DNA of 64,000 nt, from assembly GCF_004337985.1 (NCBI RefSeq), contig NC_043741.1, positions 1,740,269-1,804,268 of the forward strand, in the 5' to 3' direction. The notes beneath the pieces were generated by a model. It was not told where the DNA came from, made no database searches, and was given only the letters and a program-made list of their open reading frames with translations. Source of the DNA: Pyricularia pennisetigena (lineage: Eukaryota > Ascomycota > Sordariomycetes > Magnaporthales > Pyriculariaceae). The translations under genes and the position numbers were made by a program. Below, one piece after another: positions 45,066-58,531 of this stretch; the stretch's first letter is position 1; each line of letters starts with the position of its first letter.

Positions 45066-46816
45066 GTTTATCCTGTCACTTGTTGTTTTCCCGTTTGATC
45101 GCAAATCACCTGGGGACAAAAGGACCCAAACGAGTGACAGGGCTCAAGTAGGCCGGTACCAAGTGATGCCGCAGCCTCGCGAGGAACCAGGTGGAGACAA
45201 TAAGAGAAGAATAAAGATTCATCGAGGCTTGTTGTGTCCAACTCATGTTCTTTATATAATCCTGGGTCGCAAGGTTGGGATTACACACACACACACACAC
45301 TCTCTCTCTCTCTCCAAAATCCCCATCATAGGCACGGTGCGCCCCTCCAAGGTCAAAATGGAAATAAAAATTGTAGTACCATCATACATGGTCGGTCTAG
45401 ACCTTGACCAACCTTGGTAGATGGTAGAATTTGTCAGTCTTGCCAAGGTACAGCTCAGCACCCGACCGACCAGTTTGCGGCAGGTCTCGGCATAGAATAA
45501 TTCATATCCATGTCTTCTCTCCCTGGCACAGCCCAAGGTGTGATGGACCAGCAAGCATATACAAGGGGGCATAGGCGGGACAATATTCGACGGTCGCGAT
45601 ACGAGATTTTTGTGCTATGTTTGGACAGCTTCTTTTTCTTGTTTCGGTTGCCAAGTGAGCTGATAATTGTAGTCTTTAAATATGGAAGACAAAAGAGAAA
45701 CGTAATAATTGGGCTTGCGACGCCATGCAACATCGTCAGCTCCGGGCTTGTCCTCTTGCTGTTTCGGGGCTGAAGCTGCAAAACAAGCTAGCCCACCCCG
45801 GTCGCTGTTACCTTGCGGTTCCTATTTAGGAAATTCAATACCCGCCGTTTTCTCGGTCGGCCTGTTGAGATCCATCACGGAGGTTGGGCTTTGATATGAA
45901 GAAGAAGAAAAAAAATGAGATGCTTGACGTAGAGTAAGCAAGCATAAAGTCCCTTTCGTCCTACCCGAGCACTGTAGATGTTTTTGAATTTGCGGCCGTC
46001 GTCACAATCATAATATGGAAATAGATCAACACAAGCTATACTCCGCATCCTCATGCAAGAACTTGGTAAGTTTTTGGATAATTACCTTGGTCCTATCTGT
46101 ATGTCAGCAACGCGTTCTTCGGCAAATCTATTCAGCTACACAAGAGTGTCATCATAGGAGCCTTGATTGAACGACGCAGTGACATTTATGATCAATGTTT
46201 AATTTCCTTGCCGCCCGCATCACAATATTGGATACTCGCCCAAATCAAGCACGTATGCAGCTTGGACCTGCATGCACTAAGCCTCTTTGGCTATTCATTT
46301 TTATCAGCTACACCCAGCACAAAAACGGCGGGCATCATCCTTTCTCACAAACATCTGCCCCCAAGGTACAGGACACACACATCTTGCCGAGGAAATAAAA
46401 ATGACTGCGGTTCTGTCAAAAGTAAATCAAACTCATTCATTGTCTTTGCGACTCAAACTTGGCATCCCAAATGCAACCAACCCGCCTCAACACAAAAAGG
46501 TAAAAATAACGTGAATGAATTTTGTCATTGCGCATGGTGACGGACCGAAACCTGAACACGGTGCCAAACATGACCTATATCCACCCCCCAGTATCCGTCT
46601 ACCCGCTGCTCCGTTCTAGGGTCCCGAGACTCGCAAAACTTCCCCGCTCCCAACATAAAGCGAGCCAGACAGGTTGATTCTAGAATACAGACCAGCCCGA
46701 CTATCTTGACCAAGTTCACCAGAAAGACCAAAAACTCCCAATGCAAATTAACGAGGAAAAAGTGAACTATTTGCTTGCTTTTTTTTTTCTTCTTATTTTT
46801 TGTCCCTCCCAAGAAC
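45066..46816. other. Intergenic region upstream of the WSC gene
   Basis: 1.75 kb between the WSC start and the eIF3a stop, both minus strand. It holds the compound AC/TC microsatellite at 45283-45314. No coding signal seen. Confidence 0.6.
45283..45314. repeat. Compound microsatellite (AC)9(TC)7
   Basis: Adjacent AC and TC dinucleotide runs about 220 bp upstream of the WSC protein ATG, so within its likely promoter or leader. Confidence 0.95.
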
Positions 46817-49800
46817 CTAATTTCCGGCATTCTCGCGCTTCCACCGCGGCACATACTTGCCCGGTGCTCCAGAAGCAGTCAATGAATCTTTGGGCGCCGG
46901 CGACTCGTCCCTGCCGTTCTCTCCACGGCCCGAGTCGGTCCTGTGCATGGGTGGACCCCTTCCAGAAGCCGCCCTGCTGGGAGGAAGATCCCGCTCAGGA
47001 CCACCGCTGGCCTTTGCCTGCTCACGCTCACGCCAGCTGGGCTTGGCGCCATCAGGGCGAGCAAGGTTGAGCCGGGGAGGACCACCAGCACGATCGTTTG
47101 AATCAGTACGTTCCATAGGGTTGGCAGTTCGTGCCGGGGCAGGAGGGCGGTCCGAGGAGGCGGCTGCCGCGTTTTGCGATGGAACCCTGTCACGCCAGCT
47201 GGGCTTGCCACCTGCGCCAGCCAGGTTGAGGCGAGGCGGGCCACCAGCAGAGTCCGAAGCCCTGACAGGCGCGGCCGAGGCCGGAGGCGCTGAGGCCAAC
47301 TTCTCCTTTTCTCTCTTTCTCCTCTCGAGGGCCTCCTCTTCTCTGCGGGCTTGCAGAGCAGCTTTCTCGGCCATCTCTTGCCTCTCGGCCTCGCGTTGAG
47401 CCTTGGCACGTGCAAGCTCCTCCTTGCGAGCCTCCTCGCGCCTCTTCTGCTCCTCCTTCTCTCTGGCAGCGCGCTCCTCGGCTTCCCGGAGCTGTCTCTC
47501 CTCCTCCTCCCGCTGCCTCTTCTCGCGCAACTTCTTCTCGCGGTACTCCTTCTTGCGTTGAGCAATCTGCTTCTCGAGCTCCCTCTCGGCGTCACGGCGG
47601 CGCTTCTCGAACTCATCACGACGCCTCTCCTGCAGGTTGGCACGGAATTCTTCGTAGAAAGGCATCAGACGGCTGAGACGGTGCTTCAGCTCCACGCTCT
47701 CCTCGTGCTTGATCTTGGACTCCTTCAGAGTCTCATCCTTGATCTTGTTGTAAGCCTCCAGATCACGCTTCTTCTGGTTCTCGTAGTCCTCATGAAGCTT
47801 CTTGACCTCTTCCTTGCGGTACGCGCGTTCGAGGTGGTCCAGACGCTTGCCAGTAATACGAAGCTTCTCATTAATGTCATTCTTCTCCCGCTCAAGCTGG
47901 GCAACCTTGATGGCGCGAATCTGCGAGGTGTCGAGATTGGCCAAGTCTTCGGCGCTGACGTCCAGGGCATTGGGACCAATCTTGAGATCTTTGATCAAAC
48001 TCTCGGCCTCTTGCTTGCGAATCTCCTGCATCTCCTTCTCCTTGCGCTTGCGCTCACGCTCCTTCTGCTCCTCCGCCAGACGTTGCTGCTCCGCCTCCAG
48101 AAGCGCTTGCTCACGCATCCGCTTAATCTTAGCATTCTCCTTCTCGCGTTTAGCCTGCAGATCCGAGGCCTCCTCCTTGCGCTTCTGGATTATGTCCTTT
48201 CGTGCCAGGATCTCACGGTGCTCCTTCTCAGCACCCGCCTTGGCCCGCGCCAACGCGGCTTCGCGGGCCTTCACACGAGCCTCGTTAAATGATGGATCGA
48301 CGTAGTAGCATGTCGTATACAAGGCCCGGCCGAGGCGAACAAGCTGTGACCTGACAATCTCAGACGGTGTCCTCTGGAGTCTCTGAACAGAGCCGCTCTC
48401 GGCCTCTGCCGAACCGGCCGCAGAGCCTGAGTGAGACGCCTTGGACGACGAGAAAATATCCGTGTCGAAGCTAAGTACTCCTGTGGCATGGTCCATGCGG
48501 ATTGAAAGGTCTCCCTTCTTGTTGCCGTTCATGATGAACTTCTCCACAGTGGCACGAGACACCTGGAATGGCTCGGGAAACTGGGCAAGGCTCTCAACAA
48601 ACTCAAGATCCACAGTCTCGTAGACCTGAGAAAGCTGCTGGAACAGCCTAGTAAGGATGACCTGTTGCAGAGGCAGCACGTACTTCTTCATGTCCTCATC
48701 GGCGCCAATCTGGGCAAGAATGGGAGAGATTTTCTTGCAGATGGAAAGCGGGTGGAAATCAACTTCGAGTATGTTGTACAGGTCACGGATCTCGGGACGA
48801 GCCTGGTTGAGCAAAGATTTGGACATGGCGTCCTTGAAAAGAACAGCACGCGTGGGGGCCTGGGACATGTTGAGCAAATGCGTCAAACGAGAGTTCTTGT
48901 TCTTCTTTGCCTCGTCAAAATCCACCATTGCACCACGGGAACGCGTAGTGCTGATCACAGGAATTGATAGAGCGGACAGCAAAACAAAAGAGGCGGCCTT
49001 CTGCAGGTCTGCTGGTGTGGCAGGCGGGTTATCAGCCTTCTTGCCTTGGCCGCTGGCAACCACAGCAGCCGACTGACGAAGCAGAGAGTAATAACGTGAC
49101 CAAGCGGCCGCGTGGAAAAGGTAGTTCTCGCCAACGAGGAAGATACGAGTGAGCTTCTCATAGTAGTTGGCCATCATGATGTTCTTCGGCGGCCGCTTGC
49201 TCAAATTCAGCAGGGTATGGATGTCCTCCACGCTGCGGAAGGCCTCCTGCCAAAGTTCGAGCTCAACAGCAACATTGAGCTGCTGAAAGCGGGTTTCCAA
49301 GTGTCTTTGCAGAGTATCTGGGTCGTTCAGGTTGATAGCGTGCATCTGAGTTGAGTACTTGGCGGCAGTCTGAACGTGGTTGCGGAGCAGCTCGCAGAGG
49401 CGGCGGAACTCGGTCTTCCTGATGTACTTCAGGCAAAAGTCAAATGCCTGCATGGCGGTGCTCTGGTATAGAAGCTCAAGACGAGCATTGTTGCGGAGGA
49501 TGTCGAGGACGGTCCGGTAGGCCTCCCACAAGAACTTCAACCACGGGGTGACGATGGCACGATCGGTACGGTCGCGAGACTGTTCGCCGGAAACAGTTGC
49601 AAGAAGAATCGACTCTGGAGTCTCGGTAGCTTCGAGGTCGTCGACGCTTGTGGAGTTCGTGGCGTCGATAGAAGACTGGACTTCATCGGCCTTTTGCTGA
49701 GCGGCAGTAACCTTGCCTGCGGCGAGCTCGATGAATTTTTTCAAGACGAGCTAAAATCACAGTGAGTGACTGACCGACCGTATAAACATGCGCGACTCAG

Positions 49801-50302
49801 GCTCCACATACCTCTATCGTGCCGACATTTGTGTTCTGTGCGATGTTCTTGTACTGGTACAGCGCATCCTTGGCCAGCTTTCCTTTCTTCTGCTCGACAG
49901 AAAGCTCGACCAGGAGCACCATAACCGGCTCCAAGGAGGCGATGGGAACATTTCGGGAGCGCTTAGAGGTTATGTGCTCATGGAGCAAAGTCAGGGCGGC
50001 GGGCGCCTGGTTGACGCCGATGAGCTCATGGGCGCGCTTGAGGACATTTTCGGGTTTTTGATGCGGTGGCGGAGGCTGTTAAGAAGGTTAGCAAGATATA
50101 GGGACATGTGAGTGGTGTCCCTGCATGTGGTTCTTGTATTTGGAGGTGTGTTGGGCCGAGCGAGGTGAAGGTCGTGGTGAGGAGGGGTAGAGGGGGAGAC
50201 CAGCTTCGGCCAGCCATATGAAGCAGTGCCCGGTAAGCAAGTTCCAAGATGCTTCCAGGGAACAAGAGTTCGAAGGCAAATAATAAATAAATAACTCACC
50301 AT
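46817..50302 (-). CDS. tif32: Eukaryotic translation initiation factor 3 subunit A
   Basis: Exons on the minus strand are 50302-50300 (ATG only), 50075-49812 and 49750-46817, giving 1066 residues, normal for fungi. eIF3a is the scaffold of eIF3 that spans the 40S mRNA entry and exit sites. The N-terminus [20 protein letters not shown] and the block [17 protein letters not shown] are hallmark sequence, followed by helical repeats and the PCI domain up to about residue 520. A very long Glu/Arg/Lys coiled coil runs at about 560-880 ([20 protein letters not shown]). The tail has two GGPPRLNLA...KPSWR modules and ends [14 protein letters not shown]. Introns are 224 and 61 nt with GTGAGT and GTATGT donors; intron 1 starts directly after the ATG. 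Confidence 0.94.
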
Positions 50303-53010
50303 GATGGGCAACCTTTCCCGTAGGCGTCTGCGAAACGCAAAGGAAGGCTAGACGTAGTCAGAGACGAGGCGCAAGTCACAGGCGCGATGGAGCGAAATAA
50401 CTTGACTGGACGCTCCCGTCAAAGACACAAATGGTGTTCGTCGCCAAAGTAGATCCACGGTGGCCCTCACACACGAAAGAGTTTTTTGACCTGATTCACT
50501 TGTGGGCTAACGGGTTTCTGAAACCCACTTTACTGGGCTGGCAAGGTTGGGTGAGAAGAATTAAGTCACGTGACGAACCAGAGTGATTCCGTTTGGTTTG
50601 CTCCTAACTTTTTGCTCTGCATGGCCCGCTGGCTTGCCTTGAAGCCTGCAAGGAATTGAGTGTCAGCTGCTCGGTGTGCAGCCAGCTATAATTACCACGT
50701 AACCACTAAAAAAGGCAGATTGATTACCATGCACACCGAGTACGGTTTTTGTGTGGATTATATGAAATATCGTCAAGTTGGAGTAGCAAGTGTTTTTTTT
50801 TTTGTGGAAAAAAAAAAAGAAAAAAAAAGGGAAATGTAATAGATTTGTGCAGCTTGTGATCAATAGAACAAATGGGTTCTTCAGATTGGCATATTTAATC
50901 ACGGTTGGTTGTGTTAATGGGGGTCAGTACATGGTGGGATAACAGGTTATACAGAGCAATCTCGCCTAGGATGCACGGGCTTCGACTTGTCTTCAGTCCT
51001 CTACCATTAAATGGATTGAACGGGAACCCGCTTCTCCATGCCAATAACGCCACCGCGTCAGCCAGAGATGTTGCCATCAAACCGCCGAGAGATTAACTGG
51101 GCGATTGCTGATACTGTCTGTCTGAGACGAGGGCTCTAATAATGTGGCATTTTTTTGGTGGGTTGTACGACCGGCCAACCACCTAAACAAGACAGTGAAA
51201 GAAGACATCGGACCATACAGAGCATAACGAGAAATATTCTCCTATATCTTTAGCCGGTCCGATGCAGATTACGGAAAACTTACTACGGTAGTTGTTGTTA
51301 CGGAAGAATCTTTCCGCAGGTGACCAAATAGCTAAGGTAGGAGGAGCTGAATGGGTAGTTTGGAGGGCGAGCTGGGACGAGACGAAGTCAAGATGGGGGG
51401 TAGCTAGGTGTGTACAGTATTTGTTGCACCGAAACAGAACATTACTTGTCTTCAATGGTACCGTACCTACAGTAGGATTATCCTGATTCCTACGTAGAAA
51501 TTCGCTGTTAAGATGAACGAGCCAGGCTGAACCCAGGCGAAAAGAGTTAATTAGTTCAGTTCCTAAGTTTTCCCAACCTCGCAAAAGTGCAATAGTGCTC
51601 CTTGAGCTTGGTTGGCGCAACCCCGGTTTCGGGCTCCCCCCATGATCGCTTTGATGCATGAGGAACCTCCTCCTGTCCCACCTATCTAGCAAGGGAACAC
51701 CCCTGACGCAGCCAATAGAAGCGCGAGAAGGTGGGTGCAATTTCCATTTACTCCAAAAAGCCTGCGCCCATTCTCCCCGGCCCGTCTGCAGCGGACAGTA
51801 CATCACATTTTTGATTGTATTCGAAGTCCCCGCGACCCGAATTACCGTACGTGCCCCCTTACTTACCTTACCGTTGAGAGTGGACACCTTTGATTAGCAT
51901 TTTGCACCTGAAAGTTGCAAAGCTCTCGAGTCTGTTCTGTTTACTCTTGATCTGGTCTGTTCTTGTCGGTTTTGCTTTGTTTCTGTCGCACCACGCACAG
52001 CCAGCCAGCGCAAGCAAGCCCAAAGCTATCTGGGTAGCCTGCCGGCCAGTCGTTCTCTCGCGTCCTGTCTTCCCAACTCGACCAGACCAACCACCATCAA
52101 GCCAATTGGCTGATTGATTGATTGATTGATTGATCGACTTGACTGCTCATCTTTTCTGAAAGTCAACCCAATCCTTATTCTACGTCAATCGCGCTCCGAC
52201 CACCACCACTCAAGCGATTCCCTGGCAATTCAGCCTTCGGTTCTCAGATCAAAACCGCACAATTCGAAAAAAAAAAAAAAAAGACCAATCGGTCGGTCGA
52301 TTCCATCGTCGTGTCATCGTCATTCCGGTCACCCTCCGCTCCTGTGCCAATTACGGTTTTACTTTTCTTTCTCTTGGTGTTGTGAAACCTTCGGGTCTCT
52401 TGCGAATTTTCCTTGTAAGTTTGCAATAAAATCCACTCAATTCACCAGACGACGTGCCCAGGTTGGCGTGTGTGGCAAAGTCAGTACTTTGTCGGACAAA
52501 CACAACATTATTTCTGCCTATACCCGCCCGCACCCAGAGGTACAGAGACACGGGAGCAAAAGGGGGAGCAAAAAGAAAACAAAGGGCAAGGCATTACAGA
52601 ACAGAGCATAAAAAGAAAAGAAAAAAGGGAGAAAGAATTGTCGCGGAACTGTACGCATGCTGCACCAAAAAAAGGAGGCTCAAGGGAGACCGACAGCACG
52701 AGCACCAATGCTCTGATGCCGCATCACCATCCATCAGCCAACAGAGCTCGTTCTTGCCACTGCCTGCGTCAGAAATCTCGACGGCATCGCTGACCAAAGT
52801 ACTATGGACTCGTCACAGGATACTCAGCAGCGGCAAGAATACCAGAAGTCTACGTCACAGCAGCCTCGGGCCGATAAAAACAAAAGTAAAAGCAGTACAA
52901 CCAGCGACAGCAGCCATCAGCTGCAAAGTCCAACCAAGAGTCGCAGCAGCTCTCAAGCGGACTCGTCGCGACATATTTCCTCCTCTGCAAAACCATCTAC
53001 CTCTACCGAC
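50303..53010. promoter_or_regulatory. Divergent intergenic region tif32 / G gamma
   Basis: 2.7 kb between divergent start codons. The tif32 promoter lies at the left. On the right, about 51900-53010, a pyrimidine-rich stretch with an ATTG tetranucleotide run (about 52111-52133) leads into the G gamma gene and looks like a long 5' leader. The frame of the G gamma protein is open back to an ATG at 52804. Confidence 0.5.
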
Positions 53011-53420
53011 ATGCCCCAATACACGTCAAGAGATATGGGGGACCCATCCCAGATCCGGAGAAACAAGCAGAGTATGGCCGATCTCAAGCTGCGCCGATTG
53101 ACCGAACTCAACAGCCGACTCAAGGAGGATTTGGAAAGGGAACGAATTCCTGTCAGCCAAGCTGCCAAAAGGTATGAAGAATCAGCTTTAACGGGCGCGA
53201 ACGAAGCAAGATCCCACGTGTCGAATCGATAGATGGAGCTCAGTTGGAGTTACATGCAAATTAAAATCGGCCATGTACTAACGTGCCATCAAACCTCAGC
53301 ATAATTGCCTACTGCAACAGCACCAGGGACTACATGGTGCCCTCTGTCTGGGGAACAGTACCCAAGGGCGAGGATCCTTACGCTCCACAACAGAACGGCG
53401 GGTGCTGTCTAGTCATGTAA
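53011..53420 (+). CDS. mgg1: Heterotrimeric G-protein gamma subunit
   Basis: Exons are 53011-53171 and 53300-53420, giving 93 residues, the standard fungal length. The subunit pairs with G beta and anchors the dimer to the plasma membrane in pheromone, nutrient and surface signalling; in Pyricularia it is needed for mating and infection structures. The start MPQYTSRDMGDPSQI and the helix SMADLKLRRLTELNSRLKED are typical. The end carries PSVWGTVPKGEDPY and the prenylation CaaX box CLVM (C90), preceded by another Cys that could be palmitoylated. The 128-nt intron (GTATGA donor) gives AAKSIIAYCNSTRDY. An in-frame ATG at 52804 would add 69 Ser/Gln/Lys-rich residues; I prefer 53011 by family length. 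Confidence 0.93.
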
Positions 53421-55429
53421 AGCGACAGATTAGACCCGGACGATACCGACACACGATCTCGTCGATTCAAGACTTGACATAACTACGCGATCTTCATGTC
53501 TCGAGGGTTGTGGTTCACGGCAAGCGTTGAAGCCATTATTTTGCACCATGGCAAGGATCGTTTTGCCGAATTCAGTGCCTTCCTGGGAATTTATTTTTCA
53601 CAACTCAAATTCGACCACAGCTTTCCTTGCGGAACGGAGCCAGCTACTTCATGGCTGCTTTTACACGAGAGGGGGATGCGAGGAGGACCACAGGACGATT
53701 CGATGATAAGGGATACCCAGCATTCGTGCTTGTCTTGATAACTTGGAGTTGGCCGCCAACTAATATTTGGTTCATGGCTGCTTGAGATGTATGCCGCGGC
53801 AGAAGCGCACCAAGACAAACTCATCTTTGCGAAGCCATGATAACAGTACTTCTTCTCCTTTGTTATTGATGGCGTTTCTTTAAAAAGTTTTCTCGTCCGT
53901 CCGGCCTGCTTCCTGAGACTATTTGCAGTCGGGCTTGGCTGCGTTGATGTCAATCTTGTTTTCAACACTGTAATAAATGTCTTCGTTTTATTCTCTTTTT
54001 CATTTCCTCTTTTTCTTTTTTTTTTTTTTTTATCTTTTACTCTTGTTCTGTCATCATCATCACTATACCACTACTTATTATGATTGGGCTTCCTATTCGT
54101 CTATCGATGAATCTGGACTTATTTACTTGAGTATATTATAAATATTTATCACATTATTCGTATTCTCTACAGTAATTTGACCAGTGTATAGCAAACCCGC
54201 TGGCCCAGCAAGCGCCCACAAGGCTCTGGGTTGCAAAGCACGTCGCCAACAGCTTTGATAATAGTTACGACAACCTCGCGGAGAGGCCGGAAAGCAACGA
54301 GGAGGGGGAACCAAGCAGGGGTAGTAAGATTTGCATGCGTTCTTCTGGCGATCTGAACCCAAACTGGACAAGCCATCCAATGTATTTTGGTTCTTTCCTT
54401 CTTTGCGTCAAAAAGGTATCTTATTCCCGTCTATGTACACACTTTGTGTTGATTGTTAATATTTAGACTCATGCTCGGGCTTAACAATTTGTCTAGACTT
54501 AACATACCAACACTCTTCAATACCAAAAAAAGACCCCAGCTCAACTGTCTATAGCATCTATCATCCAAGTTGAGCATGCACGCGTCTGTAGGGCAAGCAT
54601 GGGCAGTCAGTCATATTCCCGGTTTGATAACTTGGGATGTTTGCTATCTAGACGGCTCCAATACTCGAATCTAGGTGGGCTGGGAGAGAAGGGAGCCCGT
54701 TGACATAAATCATCTTTTCTTTTTGCTAAAGTGTGACATATGGGATAGTCCACCGCACTTATTTGGTACTGCGTATTCGTCCCCTATGCCGACCAATAGT
54801 TTTGACCGTCTTGGAACGCTTCTTTCGCCAAGCCTGTAGCTCGTCCGGTGACTATCTAATACAGATTATGATTTCTCTGTTGAAATATGAAAAAATAAAA
54901 TAAAACAAAAACACTAAACCGTATTTGCGGCGGCATCCTCGCCAGGTTTTCGTCAAGAACCTCTGTACTTAGCTTTGCAAAAAGGGTCTGGTTCCCCTTT
55001 GACTTTTGACCCCACACATTCATTCTCTTTGGAGTTAGCCTTTTTTTTTTCTTTTTTTCTTTTTTTTCTCTCTCTCTCTCTGCCTCTCTTCATGATTCAC
55101 CATACAACCTTGAGACCTGGAATACTTATTCGCCTTTTCCCATGGTTCCCTGATGCCAAACAAAATGGCAAAGACGGTTTTGGGCATCCTGATCCATCAT
55201 CCTCGTCCAGCCAGCGGAGTCTGCTAACCTTGTTCAGTCGAACCAAATACTAAAATTTCCTCCAATCCCACTTGATTTTCACATTTATCCATCTAGGAAT
55301 ACCCATCTAGGACCATCCTAAACCCTGGTGATCATTTTATTTTATTTTACTTTAGATTCCGGAAGAGTAGGACTTTACGTTTGTACTTCACACTCTTTTT
55401 TTTGTTTCTTTTTCTTTTTCTTTTTGGGC
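53421..55429. other. Intergenic region, one weak coding candidate
   Basis: 2.0 kb between the G gamma stop and the Rdx-family start. Mostly AT-rich with T tracts, and pyrimidine-rich just ahead of 55430 (leader). A GC-richer island at about 54170-54390 is open in several frames (see findings). Confidence 0.5.
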
Positions 55430-56256
55430 ATGGCGACACCGGAGACCAGCATTGTTACGCTTAGCTCCTCCAGCCCGAACCAGAGCACCGCCGACAACGC
55501 CATGGCGGCCGCCACTGAGACGCCCCCGCCGTTGCTGCTGCCCCGGATTACAATTAAGTTTTGCACACAGTGCAAGTGGATGCTTCGAGCCGCCTACGTA
55601 GGTACCCCCCGTCTGTTTGGTGTTGTTTGTTATCTTTCGGCCTTTTTGAGTTTTGTTTATGTCTTTTACCCTTTTTTTTTTCTCTCTGTTATTCTCCGTT
55701 ATCTGGATCTTTGGGAATCGTTTCTACATGCCCTACCTGAAATAGCGCTCTCTTCCCCCAAAACTTCCCAACCACCTCCCCGAACCCTTGCACCTAGCGC
55801 CACGCCAACCATGTCTGTCAACACAAGCAGTACGCACAAGAGCTCCTGTCAACCTTCTCGACAGCGCTGGGGGAGGTAGCCCTGCAGCCCTCGACCGGAG
55901 GGACTTTCGTCGTCCAGATCCTGAGCGCCGGCGCCGGCGGCCTACCCCACACCCTCTGGGACCGCAAGGTCGACGGCGGCTTTCCCGAGACCAAGGAGCT
56001 GAAGCGGAGGGTGCGCGACGTGATCGAGCCGGGTCGGAACCTGGGCCACGTCGACCGGGACTACCCAAGACCCGACGGGGCTGCCGCGATTCCCAACACC
56101 ACCACCGCCGCCGAGCATGTCTCGGCGCGAGCTTCTGGCGGGTCGGCCCAGGAACCTCTAGGCAAGCAGGATCCCGGTAGTGGTGCTGCTGGCAGCCGAG
56201 GCACCGATGAAGCCGAGGTGGGAAAAGAAAAGGGAACGTGTGATGATTGCAACTAA
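55430..56256 (+). CDS. SelW/Rdx-family thioredoxin-like protein
   Basis: Exons are 55430-55597 and 55831-56256, giving 197 residues. The family has a thioredoxin-like fold with a CxxC (or CxxU in selenoproteins) redox site. Here it reads ITIKFCTQCKWMLRAAY (C45/C48), with the family features YAQELLSTF, GEVALQPSTGGTF and LWDRKVDGGFPETKELKRRVRD. Cys replaces selenocysteine, as in other fungi. An N-terminal Ser/Thr/Ala-rich extension of ~38 residues and a ~75-residue Ala/Gly/Glu-rich tail flank the fold. The tail ends in a second CxxC, CDDC (193-196), followed by one Asn. The 233-nt intron (donor GTAGGT) lies between Y56 and the next Tyr; an acceptor shift of 3 nt is possible. Redox partner and substrate unknown. 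Confidence 0.88.
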
Positions 56257-57103
56257 AGTATCAAGATATGGTCCATTATGGTCTCAGCTTGAGATTTGTT
56301 CTTGGCAACAACCGCTACAAACAAGCCTCGCGCACAGGGGTTTCTACGTGCATCAAATCATAGTTTAGGTGTAAATGTCTAGTGCCGTCGCAATGACGCA
56401 CGATGAATACGAGGCAGTTAGAATTAAAGCCAAACTTTTTACGAGCTCGCGCTACTCTCCAATTATGAGCCATCACCAGAGAAATTCAAGGAACAACTTA
56501 AGGGATCCATTGATCTTGGCATATTCATCTGTTATGATGATCAAGGGTTGCAGCGGAAATCATAATCGTCGTCGTTGATCAAAGGGAGGATCGTTATCTA
56601 TATTCCTGCTCACTGAAGATTGACCCAGGCGCATCCCGACCACCCGTACCCTCCAGACACCGCAGGAACCCTGTGTAAAATAAGAGGCGATTTCCCCCTT
56701 TTTGGAAACAAATTCAATCCATTCCGACATGTATATTGACTCCGTTTCATCCATCCGCCAGTTCAAAATGTAAGAGGATGCGACAGAAAAAGTAGCCCAG
56801 TACACTTTTCGTATAAGCACGACAGCAGTTGCATGGGCTGCGTAGCTCATTAGGGGGATATCGACTTTGTGAAAGTAGAGTCAGGCGTGATGCGCCAAGG
56901 AAAGCTGATCGGAACCGGCGACGTAATGCAGGGCCCTGTTGCGAGTCTCACAAAAAAAAAAAAACAAGAATGATGTTAAACAGACAAGTTCAGGAAAAGT
57001 TGATGACAGATGGCCAAGGTCCCACGGCTGGCCGTTGTGGAAGACGGAGAAATTGTATCTTCGAGGTGTGGGTGACCCCGTGTGAGAGTCGTCGAGCACC
57101 AAA
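56257..57103. other. Convergent intergenic region (Rdx gene / PP1)
   Basis: 847 bp with two 3' UTRs. No coding signal. Confidence 0.6.

Positions 57104-58531
<1,428 letters not shown>

Noticed and set aside
46857..47399. 180-codon plus-strand ORF antisense to the eIF3a tail
   Set aside because: Antisense shadow of the Pro/Gly/Arg-rich tail; composition mirrors the real frame.
47351..48292. 313-codon plus-strand ORF, very Leu-rich
   Set aside because: It is the reverse complement of the eIF3a Glu/Arg/Lys coiled coil; GAG/AAG codons read backwards give CTC/CTT Leu. No independent start or splice logic.
56830..56870. tRNA-like A box (GTAGCTCATTAGGGGG)
   Set aside because: No matching B box or cloverleaf pairing downstream.
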